This document shows, piece after piece, positions 17,545 through 27,108 of a DNA stretch of 64,000 bases. Position 1 is the first letter of the stretch; each line of letters starts with the position of its first letter. The stretch spans positions 4,773,001 to 4,837,000 of the forward strand of contig NZ_BIFR01000001.1 in NCBI RefSeq assembly GCF_003967535.1. Direction: 5' to 3'. Below the pieces are notes generated by a model. The model was not told where the DNA came from. It was given only the letters and a program-made list of their open reading frames with translations, and made no database searches. The stretch comes from Tengunoibacter tsumagoiensis. GTDB lineage: Bacteria > Chloroflexota > Ktedonobacteria > Ktedonobacterales > Ktedonobacteraceae. Both the position numbers and the translations under genes were made by a program.

Positions 17545-18255
17545 ATGCGTATAGCTATCATATCAGATATTCATGGCAATCAACTTGCCTTTCAGGCGAT
17601 CCTGGCCGATCTCGCCAAACAGCCTGCGGTCGATCAAATGATTATTGCTGGTGATCTCTGCTTGAATGGACCCTGCCCTGGCGAGGTCATTACCATGCTC
17701 AAAGCTCTTGACTGCCCTGTTATTCAAGGAAATGTCGATAGCGATGTGGTGAATCAGACTTCCAAAAAAGGGCCAAAGAAACAGGCAGTTATTAACTGGA
17801 CGCGAGAACAGATTGGACCTGACGGGATCGAATACCTCCGCAATCTCCCACAGTCCTATCTTGTGACCAATCCAAAGGGTTCGGATCTTCTGGTTGTCCA
17901 TGCCAACCCTCTTAATCAGGAGGAGGCCATCTTCCCCACCTCACCTAATAGCAAGCTTGAACATCTACTGGGTGGATTACCAACCACCATTGGAGCCCTG
18001 GCCTTTGGGCACTATCATGTCGCCTATTCCAAGCGCTGGCGGCATCTCTTACTTGTGGATACGGGAAGTTGTGGCCTGCCGCGCGATGGCGATGTTCGCG
18101 CCTCCTATGCTATTCTGACCTGGAAGGATCACAGCTGGCAGGCTGAACATCGACGGATCAAATATGATCTCAAGGCTGTCGTCAAACAGCTAAAAACCAG
18201 TGGTATTCCCAATGTCGAGAAACGCATTAAAGTTCTCACTGAAGCCAGATATTAG
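17545..18255 (+). CDS. Metallophosphoesterase, calcineurin-like
   Basis: 236 aa. The metal-binding motifs are IISDIHGNQLAFQAIL, MIIAGDLCLNGPCPGE, VIQGNVDSDV and VVHANP, then FGHYHVAYSKRW and VDTGSCGLPRDGD. It is of the family of small cytosolic phosphoesterases that include YfcE-like and DNA-repair-like proteins; the substrate is not predictable. The ATG follows AAGG. A perfect 11-bp hairpin terminates the gene. It is only distantly similar to the phosphoesterase just upstream on the other strand. Confidence 0.88.
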   Translation: MRIAIISDIHGNQLAFQAILADLAKQPAVDQMIIAGDLCLNGPCPGEVITMLKALDCPVIQGNVDSDVVNQTSKKGPKKQAVINWTREQIGPDGIEYLRNLPQSYLVTNPKGSDLLVVHANPLNQEEAIFPTSPNSKLEHLLGGLPTTIGALAFGHYHVAYSKRWRHLLLVDTGSCGLPRDGDVRASYAILTWKDHSWQAEHRRIKYDLKAVVKQLKTSGIPNVEKRIKVLTEARY

Positions 18256-18289
18256 GATCGCACAGCCAACATCAATGACTATAAAAATA

Positions 18290-18317
18290 CGCAAGCTCGC
18301 AAAGACGCGAGCTTGCG
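18290..18317 (+). terminator. Hairpin terminator after the phosphoesterase gene
   Basis: A perfect 11-bp stem (18290-18300 with 18307-18317) has a 6-nt loop and no T-tract. Confidence 0.65.
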
Positions 18318-18351
18318 CTATTCATGGCTAGCAAAAAAAGACGACAGTTGA

Positions 18352-18546
18352 TTAGAGCACCGGGAATGTCCACCGGTCATCTCTTGCCAGATAATCCCTA
18401 GTATTGGTGAACGTCAACGCTACTGCTTCCGTTGCAGTCGAACCATCCATAAAGGCGGACTCTTCTCCTAGATAGCTGGCAGCATCTCCGATATCTTCCA
18501 GCTCCAGTTCTTCAATGATTGCGCGTAGTTCTCCTGTTGTAGTCAT
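18352..18546 (-). CDS. Small acidic protein of unknown function
   Basis: 64 aa from the ATG at 18546, with GGGAG just upstream; a longer in-frame version to 18585 lacks a good site. The N-terminal half is a Glu/Leu-rich helix (RAIIEELELEDIGDAASYLG). The C-terminal half is rich in Thr, Asp, Arg and aromatic residues and ends RWTFPVL. I recognise no family. A helical acidic leader followed by a Thr-rich tail loosely resembles a RiPP precursor, but no modification enzymes are adjacent and there is no Cys. It could equally be an ordinary small protein. Confidence 0.45.
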   Translation of the reverse strand: MTTTGELRAIIEELELEDIGDAASYLGEESAFMDGSTATEAVALTFTNTRDYLARDDRWTFPVL

Positions 18547-18989
18547 TGCAGATCTCCCAGTCCATAATACCTTCTTTTTTCTCATTCACTCCCATCCTCT
18601 CAACAAACATCCTTACGTTTCTCTCTTTAAACCTACACTGAGGCCAGGGGTAGCATCAATAGAAGATAGAGAAAACATGTCTGCATTTATAGATACGTTT
18701 AAACCTGGTTGAAGATCACTCCTCCTTCCAGCCCATAGGCCAAATAGGCCAACCCTCATTTACGAGACATGATCCCATGCCCGGTTGCACTTCTATAAGC
18801 CCCAGGGAACCTGGAAACAACTGAGGTCATGGCAGCCGAGTATCGTCGCGAAGCTCGACGTGATATAATGACAAAAATCACATGCAGACGAAGAGGGCGG
18901 CGGGACCCCAATCCATCATAGAAAGAACAGCAATAACAATCCATTAAGGTGTAGTAACCTGTCTACTTCTAGATTGTCAGGAGTTTTAC
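18547..18989. other. Intergenic region before lpdA
   Basis: No gene is supported. The short frames here lack ribosome binding sites. The lpdA Shine-Dalgarno (AGGAG) is at the right end. No clear promoter or structured RNA was recognised. Confidence 0.4.
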
Positions 18990-20414
18990 ATGACAAGCAC
19001 GCATTACAATGTCGCTGTAATTGGCGCTGGCCCTGGGGGCTATGTCGCCGCTATTCGCGCCGCCCAGAGTGGCGCAAAGGTCGCGATTGTAGAGAAACAG
19101 TATATGGGTGGGACCTGCCTGAATGTTGGCTGCATCCCATCTAAAGCGATGCTCCATGTGGCCGAGGCATTCCACAATCTCTCTACATTGGATGAACTGG
19201 GCATCACTCTATCAGGCAAACCAACCTTCAATATGGCCAAAGCGGTTGCCTTTAAGGATAAAGTGGTCAAACGTATGACCGGTGGTGTCAGTTTCCTGAT
19301 GAAGGGCAATAATATCGATGTCTTCGATGGCATTGGCTCAGTGGATGCCTCACGCACGGTGACGGTGACCAATAATGGCACGACGCAACAATTTAGTGCC
19401 GATAATATTATCCTGGCAACAGGCTCCGTTCCTCTGATGCCTCCTATGCCTGGCATCGATGGCACGAATGTGATGAATAGCGATACCTGCTGGAATCTAA
19501 CCGCCACTCCCAAAAGCCTGGTCTGTGTCGGTGGTGGCGTCATCGGCATTGAGCTGGCCTGTATGTTCAATGCTCTGGGAACAGATGTCACGATCCTGGA
19601 GATGTTGCCCAATATTCTCGCTCCAGTCGATGAAGAGGTACGCAAACTGCTGCAACGCCTCCTGGCTAAACGCGGTATTAAGGTCGTGACAGGGGCACGC
19701 GTTGAAGGCATCAGCGATACAAAAGGCCTGAAACAGGTTACTGCCACCACTGATAAGGGTCAACAGACCTACGATGCCGAGTATGTCTTGATGGCTGTCA
19801 GCCGACGCGCCAATACAACTGGCCTGGAGAAGCTGATCGAACAGGGCCTTGATACCGATCGTGGCCGCGTTCGCGTGAACGATAAAATGCAGACGAATCT
19901 TCCCGGTATCTATGCAATTGGTGATCTCATCCATGGCGCTGGCCTGGCACATGTGGCTTCAACTGAGGGCGAAGTCGCCGCCGATAATATCAATGGCAAA
20001 GACACTGTCATGGATTATGATGTGATTCCTAATCCTATCTATACCTTCCCTGAGATCGCTTTTGTTGGCTTGACCGAGGCGGCTGCAAAGGAGAAGTACC
20101 CTGAGGCTCGGGTGGAACGCTTCCCATGGACGGCCATCGGTAAAGCAGTTGCAACAAGCGATACAGAGGGCTTCACAAAAGTTATTGTGGGCAAGTATGG
20201 CGAGCTCCTGGGCGCTCATATCATTGGCCCGGATGCCACAAATCTCATTAGCGAGTATTCGCTGGCTATGCGCGGCGAGCTCACTGTCGATGAGATTAGC
20301 GAGACGATCCACCCGCACCCCTCTCTCAGTGAAGGGCTACGCGAAGCGATCCTGGCTGTTACCGGCCATCCTCTGCATATTCCGCCAAAACAAGCTGCCA
20401 AAGCTGCTCGCTAA
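18990..20414 (+). CDS. lpdA: Dihydrolipoamide dehydrogenase (E3)
   Basis: 474 aa. The FAD-binding motif is VAVIGAGPGGYVAAIRAAQ at the N-terminus. The redox-active disulphide is GGTCLNVGCIPSK (Cys43, Cys48). An NAD-binding GGGVIGIE lies near 180, and YAIGDLIHGAGLAHVA near 305. The C-terminal catalytic His-Glu pair is in ETIHPHPSLSEGL. All elements of E3 are intact, so it should oxidise dihydrolipoyl groups of 2-oxo-acid dehydrogenase or glycine cleavage complexes. No E1 or E2 genes are adjacent; it is monocistronic. AGGAG lies 7 nt before the ATG. Confidence 0.95.
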   Translation: MTSTHYNVAVIGAGPGGYVAAIRAAQSGAKVAIVEKQYMGGTCLNVGCIPSKAMLHVAEAFHNLSTLDELGITLSGKPTFNMAKAVAFKDKVVKRMTGGVSFLMKGNNIDVFDGIGSVDASRTVTVTNNGTTQQFSADNIILATGSVPLMPPMPGIDGTNVMNSDTCWNLTATPKSLVCVGGGVIGIELACMFNALGTDVTILEMLPNILAPVDEEVRKLLQRLLAKRGIKVVTGARVEGISDTKGLKQVTATTDKGQQTYDAEYVLMAVSRRANTTGLEKLIEQGLDTDRGRVRVNDKMQTNLPGIYAIGDLIHGAGLAHVASTEGEVAADNINGKDTVMDYDVIPNPIYTFPEIAFVGLTEAAAKEKYPEARVERFPWTAIGKAVATSDTEGFTKVIVGKYGELLGAHIIGPDATNLISEYSLAMRGELTVDEISETIHPHPSLSEGLREAILAVTGHPLHIPPKQAAKAAR

Positions 20415-20426
20415 GCACGCCTCTTT

Positions 20427-20484
20427 AGACAGAAGAGCGCCAGAAGATCCTTCTATTGAAGTGAGTTCTGGCGCTCTTCTGTCT
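20427..20484. terminator. Long perfect hairpin after lpdA
   Basis: A perfect 19-bp inverted repeat (20427-20445 with 20466-20484) has a 20-nt loop and no T-tract. It is a likely terminator or 3'-end stabiliser. Confidence 0.65.
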
Positions 20485-20659
20485 GTCATGAGCGCCTTTT
20501 CCCTGCTTATCTACTTATCCCCCGGGATAAGCTCAGGCACACAGATAGGAAGAATGGCCAGATACACACTTTTTATTGACATATATTTATGTATCAATAA
20601 AAATAGAGTGTACTGGTTTATTTTTATACGTGAACAGGATATGGTATAGCGAGTAGCAT

Positions 20660-22069
20660 ATGAATAAAAAGACCCCTCCCCAGGCTCGTCTGCTCGTGAT
20701 TATGGCTAGAATACTGATGATATGTTCTGTAGCTCTCATTCTTTTATCTCTTTTTCTAGGGGCATACGTCTTTCTATCACCTGTCTCAGCAGCACACTCA
20801 TCCCAACCTCTTACACCAACGACGGCTCAGAAACCTAAAACACATCCGCATCGACCAGTTATTTCTGCCAGTAAATATCAGGGTGAAGTAGGAGCCATCA
20901 CACAGCTTTATTTTTCGGCACTTATCAATCACCAATACGATGTTATGTGGTCGATGCTGCATCCTGATATTCAGGCCCAATGGGGCAGTCAGGAGGCTTT
21001 TGCTACCTATGAGCAGAAACGCTTTCAAGGCTTTACTCTTGGGACCTTTACGAAAGGGAGCGTCAACGATCTTTCTTACTGGATGAATCCTGAAACGATG
21101 ACACGCTATAATCGCGTCGAAGAACAGGCCATTACCCTCCAGATCACACCAGCAGCGAATCTTGCCACACTACCTATTATTGATCAGCATGCCAGTGATG
21201 TGCTGACAAATATACCATGTATCGTCCAACGCGCCTCCCTCTCAGCACATCAGGGCGAGGGCAATCAATGGTATGTACTGAATGGCGGGCCTGCCGATCC
21301 TGAAGCGCCACTTCTCCCCCCTATGACACCCGTCAGTCAGAATGTCAATGTTCCAATTTTGATGTATCATTATGTCTCAGAGGTCCCTGCAAATGATCCC
21401 AATCCAGAGCTTCGCCGCAGCCTGTCGGTCAGTCCCACTGCTTTTAGTAAGCAACTGGATTATTTAAAAACGCAGGGCTATCATTCAATCACGTTTAATC
21501 AGTTGATGAATGCGCTCTACTATGGGGTAGCGCTTCCCAGCAGACCGATTATTTTTACGTTTGATGATGGGTATGTGGATGCCTATACAGGAGCATATCC
21601 TGTTTTACGAGCTCATGGCTATTCGGGGATGTTTTATATTATTACTGGCAAGGTTGGCTGGCAGGGACAGGCAAGTTGGGATCAACTCCGAGAGATGCTG
21701 GCAAATGGCATGCAGATGGGCTCTCATACCATCCATCATGTAGAGATCGGCAAAACGTATCAGAACTCGCCTGAACAGGCCCAGCAGGAGCTAGAGGTCT
21801 CTCAATTGACAATGCAAAAGCAGCTTGGTATGGTCATTCAACACTTCTGCTATCCCAATGGCGATCCTTTTAAAGGCAGTAATGTCACGCTCCAACGCGC
21901 GATTACTGCCCTGCTGGATGCACAGGGCTATACCGATGCCACCACCGATCCTGGCCCGACAGGCGTTCTTCAGAAGGGAGCAGATCCCTTTGTTCTGCTT
22001 CGCCTGCGCATTGATGGACGCTCATCCCTCAATTTCTTTATCCAACAAATGAAAACATACGAAGGTTAA
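20660..22069 (+). CDS. Membrane-anchored polysaccharide deacetylase (CE4)
   Basis: 469 aa. An N-terminal membrane anchor or signal (about 8-37, LLVIMARILMICSVALILLS) is followed by a Pro/Thr/His-rich linker. A middle region (about 75-200) contains QLYFSALINHQYDVMWSMLHP and resembles NTF2-like domains. The C-terminal NodB domain (about 230-469) has VPILMYHYVSE, the catalytic motif TFDDGYVDAY near 298, SHTIHHVEI (metal His pair), FCYPNG and a late RLRIDGR. It likely de-N-acetylates cell-wall or exopolysaccharide outside the membrane. Its last bases overlap the convergent gene at 22066. Confidence 0.88.
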   Translation: MNKKTPPQARLLVIMARILMICSVALILLSLFLGAYVFLSPVSAAHSSQPLTPTTAQKPKTHPHRPVISASKYQGEVGAITQLYFSALINHQYDVMWSMLHPDIQAQWGSQEAFATYEQKRFQGFTLGTFTKGSVNDLSYWMNPETMTRYNRVEEQAITLQITPAANLATLPIIDQHASDVLTNIPCIVQRASLSAHQGEGNQWYVLNGGPADPEAPLLPPMTPVSQNVNVPILMYHYVSEVPANDPNPELRRSLSVSPTAFSKQLDYLKTQGYHSITFNQLMNALYYGVALPSRPIIFTFDDGYVDAYTGAYPVLRAHGYSGMFYIITGKVGWQGQASWDQLREMLANGMQMGSHTIHHVEIGKTYQNSPEQAQQELEVSQLTMQKQLGMVIQHFCYPNGDPFKGSNVTLQRAITALLDAQGYTDATTDPGPTGVLQKGADPFVLLRLRIDGRSSLNFFIQQMKTYEG

Positions 22070-22509
22070 GGCTCAAGCTCTCCTGTATGAACACGGCGAG
22101 CCAGCTCAAACCAGCTCTGTTGCTCCTGGATGGTTGTAGGAAAAGCAAAGATATAAGGCTGATCGTGGTCAGCAGCGGTGCTTAGCTCACATTCCATCCA
22201 GCGAACCACTTGAGTATTGATCTTCTTTTGGGCGAGAAACTGCTCAGCCGTCAATGATGCGCTGACCTGCCCCTGGTTCAGGCGCTTCAGCATATCGTCC
22301 ATTCCATCCTCGGACGAAGCAAAGAAGATACGAATATTCTCTTGTGGAATAGCATGATAGGCTTTTAACAAGGTATTCAAGGCATGTGGCGACGTTAAAA
22401 TAGTCGAACGCCATTTCCAGGCTGGCTCATTGGTGAGGACTTGTTCTGTAGTTCCAACCTGCACCGGTTGTGGTTGTGCTATACGAAACGCGACACGGTA
22501 ATAAATCAT
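22066..22509 (-). CDS. Hypothetical protein, conserved style
   Basis: 147 aa with no family I can name. It begins MIYYRVAFRIAQ, then EPAWKWRSTILTSPHALNTL and IRIFFASSEDGMDDMLKRLNQG, and ends ARRVHTGELEP. It is soluble with mixed alpha/beta character and no membrane helix or catalytic motif. The sequence has good codon structure and a clean ATG, so it is likely real and probably lineage-specific. It overlaps the end of the convergent deacetylase gene by a few bases. Confidence 0.65.
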   Translation of the reverse strand: MIYYRVAFRIAQPQPVQVGTTEQVLTNEPAWKWRSTILTSPHALNTLLKAYHAIPQENIRIFFASSEDGMDDMLKRLNQGQVSASLTAEQFLAQKKINTQVVRWMECELSTAADHDQPYIFAFPTTIQEQQSWFELARRVHTGELEP

Positions 22510-22971
22510 GCTTCTCCCTCTTTACTCTGCAATCTGTCCGGGCAGAGATCTTCTCTACTTCGTCGCTAACTCCCGTCGGAACACTCTTTTTCAGCCTTCA
22601 GACAGGTTTACTCACAGTGCTTTTTTTTTCTGTAAATACTTTCTCTACATCTATCAGAGCAGGTACACAAACAGGCCTCGTTGGCGAGGATGTTTTCTTT
22701 CTCCTGGAATAGAAGAGCAGATGAGCCTCTGTCAGGCGCAGAGACAAAACGTATACATGCCTTGTCTGCTATTAGTTCTGAGTGTGCTTGAATACAAGAA
22801 CGCGGCCCCAATACTGTGTTGAAATCGGGGTCGCTCACCTCGTCCCTTTCACTATACGCTATCAGGCGGCTTTTTTCAGCAGATATGTAACCTTTTACAG
22901 GACCTTTTTGCCACTTGATAGAGGACTGAGAGAATAGGAATCTTCACAGCAAATTACCAGACCAAAAAGGC
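22510..22971. other. Intergenic region before the tRNA
   Basis: About 460 nt with no supported gene. It holds runs of T (for example 22620-22629) and AT-rich stretches, and presumably the promoter of the minus-strand gene ending at 22066. The several small frames lack ribosome binding sites and protein character. Confidence 0.4.
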
Positions 22972-23000
22972 TTTACAAATCTGGTCCACTATGGTAATAT
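22972..23000 (+). promoter_or_regulatory. Promoter of tRNA-Ala(CGC)
   Basis: TTTACA at 22972-22977, a 17-bp spacer and TAATAT at 22995-23000, ending 11 nt upstream of the tRNA 5' end. Confidence 0.65.
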
Positions 23001-23011
23001 CATCGGTGTTC

Positions 23012-23084
23012 GGGGATGTAGCTCATCTGGTAGAGCGCAGCAATCGCACTGCTGAGGTAAGGGGTTCGAGTCCCCTCATCTCCA
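23012..23084 (+). tRNA. tRNA-Ala (anticodon CGC)
   Basis: A complete cloverleaf. The acceptor arm is 23012-23018 with 23077-23083 (one G-U pair), the D arm GCTC/GAGC, and the anticodon stem 23038-23042 with 23050-23054. The loop is ATCGCAC, so the anticodon is CGC at 23045-23047. The T arm has TTCGAGT. The 3' CCA is not encoded. Confidence 0.93.
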
Positions 23085-23145
23085 CTTTGCATACCAATAC
23101 AGGCAATACGTGGTTTTTCTCACTGCAATCGTCAGGCAAAAAGCC

Positions 23146-23174
23146 TTGCAAAACGCAAACGTGTATGGTATAGT
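23146..23174 (+). promoter_or_regulatory. Promoter of the leuS T-box leader
   Basis: TTGCAA at 23146-23151, a 17-bp spacer and TATAGT at 23169-23174. The transcript should start near 23181 and read through Stem I, the nested tRNA and the antiterminator. Confidence 0.7.
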
Positions 23175-23180
23175 AAACGC

Positions 23181-23556
23181 TAGAGCGAAGAGCAGGAGTA
23201 GTAGGTCTCACGATTACAGAGAGTAGCTGGTTGGTGTGAGGCTACATAGGTAGACTGAACTCGCCTGTGAGCAATAAGTTTGAACAGCCTGCATAGGACC
23301 TTTGGATGGTATATAGGTACTCAGCAGACCAGTAGGACTTGTCGGGGCGTCCGTTATCGCGCATAATGAGAGTAGATCAAAGCGGTTTTACCAATTCGCC
23401 TGGGCTTGTAGCGCAGCTGGTAGAGCGCCTCCATGGCATGGAGGAGGTCAGGGGTTCGAGTCCCCTCAGGTCCACCAACACCGCCTACGATCGAACAATC
23501 AGGGTGGTACCACGAAAAGATCTTTCGTCCCTCGGGATGAAAGGTCTTTTTCTATT
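23181..23556 (+). promoter_or_regulatory. T-box riboswitch controlling leuS, interrupted by a tRNA gene
   Basis: The Stem I distal arm has AGAGAG (23218-23223), the stem GTAGC/GCTAC (23223-23227 with 23241-23245) and the TTGGTG loop. A CUC triplet at 23260-23262 directly after GAA fits a leucine specifier. A Stem III-like segment with CCGTTATCGC lies near 23350. The T-box sequence AGGGTGGTACCACG is at 23501-23514. The terminator stem AGATCTTTCGTCCC/GGGATGAAAGGTCT is followed by T-rich sequence to 23556. A full tRNA-Ala gene (23402-23477) sits between Stem III and the antiterminator, flanked by complementary GCGGT and ACCGC. The leader is therefore unusually long. Confidence 0.85.
23402..23477 (+). 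tRNA. tRNA-Ala (anticodon GGC), inside the leuS T-box leader
   Basis: The acceptor stem is 23402-23408 with 23467-23473 (two G-U pairs). The anticodon stem CCTCC/GGAGG encloses loop ATGGCAT, giving anticodon GGC at 23435-23437. The T arm GGGG/CCCC has TTCGAGT. The discriminator A is at 23474 and the CCA is encoded at 23475-23477, unlike the upstream tRNA. The D stem has one mismatch when paired conventionally. All identity elements for alanine expected in the anticodon are present, but the acceptor lacks a G3-U70 in the usual form only if the G-U pairs are shifted: 23404 with 23471 is G-U at position 3-70, as expected for alanine. Confidence 0.92.
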
Positions 23557-23691
23557 TTCTTCCTACCAATGCTGGTCGGTGTCGCTTTTCTCTTGTGACC
23601 TTTTGCTACTCTTTCGTCGCCCTTCTCATTTCAGCACGCAATCATCGTTCATATTAGTATTCAGATTTAGTATTCAGATCGGAGAGGCCTT

Positions 23692-26169
23692 GTGATTACA
23701 CGTACGAAATACAATCCCAAAGAGATTGAGAAAAAATGGCAAGAACAATGGGAAGCCGAGCATCTGTATACGGCCAGCGATGACTCACCCAAACCAAAAT
23801 TTTATCATCTGGTTATGTTTCCCTATCCTTCCGGTGATCTGCATATGGGCCACTGGTACAATTACTCTCCCTTCGATACCTATGGCCGCTTTAAACGGAT
23901 GCAGGGCTTTAATGTGATGCAACCAATTGGCTTCGATGCCTTTGGACTGCCTGCCGAAAATGCTGCCATCAAACGCGGTATTCAGGCTCGTACCTGGACT
24001 CTGTCAAATATCGAGAATATGCGCAAACAGCTGCAAGCCATGGGGGCCCAATGGGATTGGAAACGTGAGGTTATTACGTGCCTGCCCGATTACTATAAAT
24101 GGACGCAATGGCTGTTCCTGCAATTCTATAAGCAGGGGCTGGCTTATCGCACCAAAGCTCCTGCCAACTGGTGCCCTGGCTGTAATACAACGCTGGCCAA
24201 TGAACAGGTTCTGGCCGATGGAACCTGCGAACGCTGTGGCAGTCTGGTCATTCGCAAAGAGATCGATCAATGGCTGCTGAAGATCTCTTCCTATGCCGAA
24301 CGCCTGCTGGACTTTTCAGAGGTGATCGACTGGCCAGAGAAGACGATTACAATGCAGCGCAACTGGATTGGCCGTAGCGAGGGGGCCGAGCTGCGCTTTA
24401 CGATTGAGGTCGCTGGAGAGCGCGAAGAGATTCCTGTCTTTACGACCCGTCCCGATACCATCTATGGCGCAACGTTCTTTGTTCTGGCTCCCGAACATCC
24501 ATGGGTCGAGAAGATTACGACTCCCGCTCAGCAAGAGGCGGTCCTGGCCTATGTTGAACAAGCTCGCCGCATGACTGAGATCGAGCGCATGAGTACGGAA
24601 AAAGAAAAAAGTGGCGTCTTTACTGGTAGTTATGTCACCAATCCTATTAGCGGCGAACAGGTTCCTGTCTGGATTGCCGATTATGTGCTGATGGGCTATG
24701 GCGCTGGCGCTATTATGGGCGTTCCCGCTCACGATCAGCGCGATTTTGAATTCGCACGCAAATTCGGCATTGAGATTCGTGAGGTGGTGCGCCCAGAGGG
24801 CGAAGAACCTGGCGATCCTGCCACATGGGATGCCGCTAGAGAGGCCCTGGGCCGCCTGGTTAACTCGGGTCCGTTCGATGGCGCAACTGGACCAGAGGCG
24901 AAAGAAAAGATCGTTGCCTTCGCTGAACAGCAAGGGATCGGAAAGGCAATGATTAATTATCGCCTGCGCGACTGGCTGATTAGCCGCCAGCGCTATTGGG
25001 GCGCTCCCATTCCCATTGTCTATTGTCCTGAGCATGGCACTGTACCCGTTCCTGAGGATCAACTGCCCGTCTGGCTGCCCGAAAATGTTCAGTTTAAGGC
25101 TACGGGAGAGTCCCCGCTGCGCTATGAGCCAGATTTTGTCAATACTACCTGTCCCGTCTGCGGCGGGCCCGCTACACGTGAGACTGATACGATGGATACC
25201 TTCATCGATTCGTCCTGGTATTACCTGCGCTATGCCGATCCACACAATAGCGAAGAGGCCTGGAGCGCTGCAAAAATGCAGCAATGGCTGCCCGTCGATC
25301 AGTATGTCGGCGGTGTAGAGCATGCCATCCTGCATCTGCTGTACTCGCGCTTTTTTGTCAAAGCTCTGCATGATATGGGACATGTTACCTTTGATGAGCC
25401 CTTCAAACGTCTGTTACATCAAGGGATGGTCCTGGGCTCGGATGGTCAGAAGATGTCAAAGTCACGCGGCAATGTTGAGGCCCCCGATCAGTATGTGGAG
25501 AAATATGGAGCCGATACTGTACGCTGCTATATGATGTTCATCGGGCCATTTGAAGCCGGCGGCTCGTTCCGCGCCGATAATCTGGAAGGTATCTGGCGCT
25601 TCCTGAATCGCGTCTGGACGCTGGTAAGTGATGGCTGGCTGAATGGGGCTGGCAGCGCTAGCGAGACGAAGGAGAGCCAGGCCATCGAACGTCTGCGCAA
25701 CAAAACTATCAAAAAGGTGACGGATGATCTGAGCCACTTCCGCTTTAATACGGCCCTGGCAGCTCTGATGGAATTCAATAATACTCTGATTAAGCAGCAA
25801 CCAACAGAGGTGGCACAGAGCGCCGCTTTCCAGCGCTCCCTGGAGACTCTGCTGCAACTGCTGGCTCCAATGGCCCCGCATCTGACCGACGAACTGTGGC
25901 ACCAGATTGGACATAGTCAGAGTATCCATACAAGCAATTGGCCAACTTTTGAAGAGAGACTGACGATCGATGAAAGCTTTACGCTGGTCTTACAGGTCAA
26001 TGGCAAGATCCGCGAACGCATCGATGTGGATGCCTCGATTAGCGAGGATGAGGTTCGTGAACTGGCTCTGAGCAACCCACGCATTCAGTCCTTTATTGGT
26101 GATTCCACCGTCCAGAAGGTGATTTATATCCCTCGTAAACTGGTGAATATCGTCGTTCGTCCCGCTTAA
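23692..26169 (+). CDS. leuS: Leucyl-tRNA synthetase
   Basis: 825 aa from a GTG start with GGAGAG 5 nt upstream. Class I features: [16 protein letters not shown] (HIGH motif, near 43-58), a zinc-like [18 protein letters not shown] pair near 165-185, the editing domain with [12 protein letters not shown] near 255, and QKMSKSRGN (KMSKS, near 585). The anticodon-binding and C-terminal domains finish with [15 protein letters not shown]. It makes leucyl-tRNA and clears mischarged products. The length is normal for a bacterial enzyme. Expression is governed by the T-box just upstream. Confidence 0.97.
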   Translation: MITRTKYNPKEIEKKWQEQWEAEHLYTASDDSPKPKFYHLVMFPYPSGDLHMGHWYNYSPFDTYGRFKRMQGFNVMQPIGFDAFGLPAENAAIKRGIQARTWTLSNIENMRKQLQAMGAQWDWKREVITCLPDYYKWTQWLFLQFYKQGLAYRTKAPANWCPGCNTTLANEQVLADGTCERCGSLVIRKEIDQWLLKISSYAERLLDFSEVIDWPEKTITMQRNWIGRSEGAELRFTIEVAGEREEIPVFTTRPDTIYGATFFVLAPEHPWVEKITTPAQQEAVLAYVEQARRMTEIERMSTEKEKSGVFTGSYVTNPISGEQVPVWIADYVLMGYGAGAIMGVPAHDQRDFEFARKFGIEIREVVRPEGEEPGDPATWDAAREALGRLVNSGPFDGATGPEAKEKIVAFAEQQGIGKAMINYRLRDWLISRQRYWGAPIPIVYCPEHGTVPVPEDQLPVWLPENVQFKATGESPLRYEPDFVNTTCPVCGGPATRETDTMDTFIDSSWYYLRYADPHNSEEAWSAAKMQQWLPVDQYVGGVEHAILHLLYSRFFVKALHDMGHVTFDEPFKRLLHQGMVLGSDGQKMSKSRGNVEAPDQYVEKYGADTVRCYMMFIGPFEAGGSFRADNLEGIWRFLNRVWTLVSDGWLNGAGSASETKESQAIERLRNKTIKKVTDDLSHFRFNTALAALMEFNNTLIKQQPTEVAQSAAFQRSLETLLQLLAPMAPHLTDELWHQIGHSQSIHTSNWPTFEERLTIDESFTLVLQVNGKIRERIDVDASISEDEVRELALSNPRIQSFIGDSTVQKVIYIPRKLVNIVVRPA

Positions 26170-26180
26170 CAGACATCTTT

Positions 26181-26222
26181 ATCACAGGAAGAGGCTTTCA
26201 ACTGGATGCCTTTTCCTGTGAT
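26181..26222 (+). terminator. Hairpin terminator after leuS
   Basis: A 15-bp stem (26181-26195 with 26208-26222, one G-U pair) has a 12-nt loop and lies 12 nt after the stop codon. Confidence 0.7.
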
Positions 26223-26725
26223 CTTGCCACCCCCTGTCCATTCCCCTCTTTTCATCACATGAACGTCTTAGAAGTGTGATCAAATGAGTAGCCAATTCTC
26301 CATTAGAACCGTGTTATAAATACACCAGTGGCTCCTCGGTGAGACATTTGGTTCATTCATCCCGGCAAATGGAACCTTTCGGGATTTTAAAACGTATATA
26401 TGACAGATAGCTCAAATGCAGGAACCCGCCTTACAGAGCGGTAGCAATGAGCAGGCCAGACAAATAGTGAACTATTTCACAGCTTCACTGTCAAATACAT
26501 GATAGCTACTGAATTCTTTTCCGCTTATACTCGTATGGGAGGGCTGGCAGGGAGGATTTGGCAGACACGAGTAGAGGCAAACATATATTTGAAAAAATGT
26601 ACTTCCCAACGTCTTCTTTATGAGAATATCTTTCTCTCGAAAGGGCGCGGGAAGAATTCCAACAAAGTGGAAGGAATGCAGTGTAGACAAAACGCCCACA
26701 AAATTGGCGCTGGTGGAAGGATAGA
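26223..26725. other. Intergenic region between leuS and a small gene
   Basis: About 500 nt with no supported gene. Overlapping frames exist on both strands but none has a ribosome binding site with protein-like composition. No tRNA, T-box or long repeat was seen. Confidence 0.4.
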
Positions 26726-26941
26726 ATGATGAACACACGGCCTCTGGAAATGATTACACAGATCAACGATGAAGTATCAGAAACCGATCAATTAGCCCGG
26801 AGCGGATTCTCTTCCGATGAGATTATTTCTCTGCTCTGGCTCCGTCAATGGTATCAACACGGTGGGAGTGACCGCGCCGAGATCTTACGCAACCTCGAAT
26901 ATCTTAAGGCACTGCTCGTCAACGGCAAAATCGAATTGTAA
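26726..26941 (+). CDS. Small hypothetical protein
   Basis: 71 aa. It has a plausible start (GGAAGGATAG before ATGATG) and helical, acidic composition: ITQINDEVSETDQLARSGFS, then DEIISLLWLRQWYQHGG and ILRNLEYLKALLVNGKIEL. No family was recognised. It could form a helical adaptor. Nothing nearby suggests a partner. Confidence 0.55.
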   Translation: MMNTRPLEMITQINDEVSETDQLARSGFSSDEIISLLWLRQWYQHGGSDRAEILRNLEYLKALLVNGKIEL

Positions 26942-27108
26942 GCCGCCTGGCTGCAAGTACCAGATCTCAGATCAACCACATTCTCACATTTCTATTTGAG
27001 CCTGACCTGATAGCCTTAGATCAGGCTCCCGCCCCAATTTTCAGCAGGTCCTCTCCTTTTTTCTCCGTTCATACGTGACGTTTCATGGGCAAGACGTTGC
27101 AAGAAAGC

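Noticed and set aside
24316-25383. 355-codon minus-strand frame inside leuS
   Set aside because: It is a shadow frame of leuS with no independent protein features.
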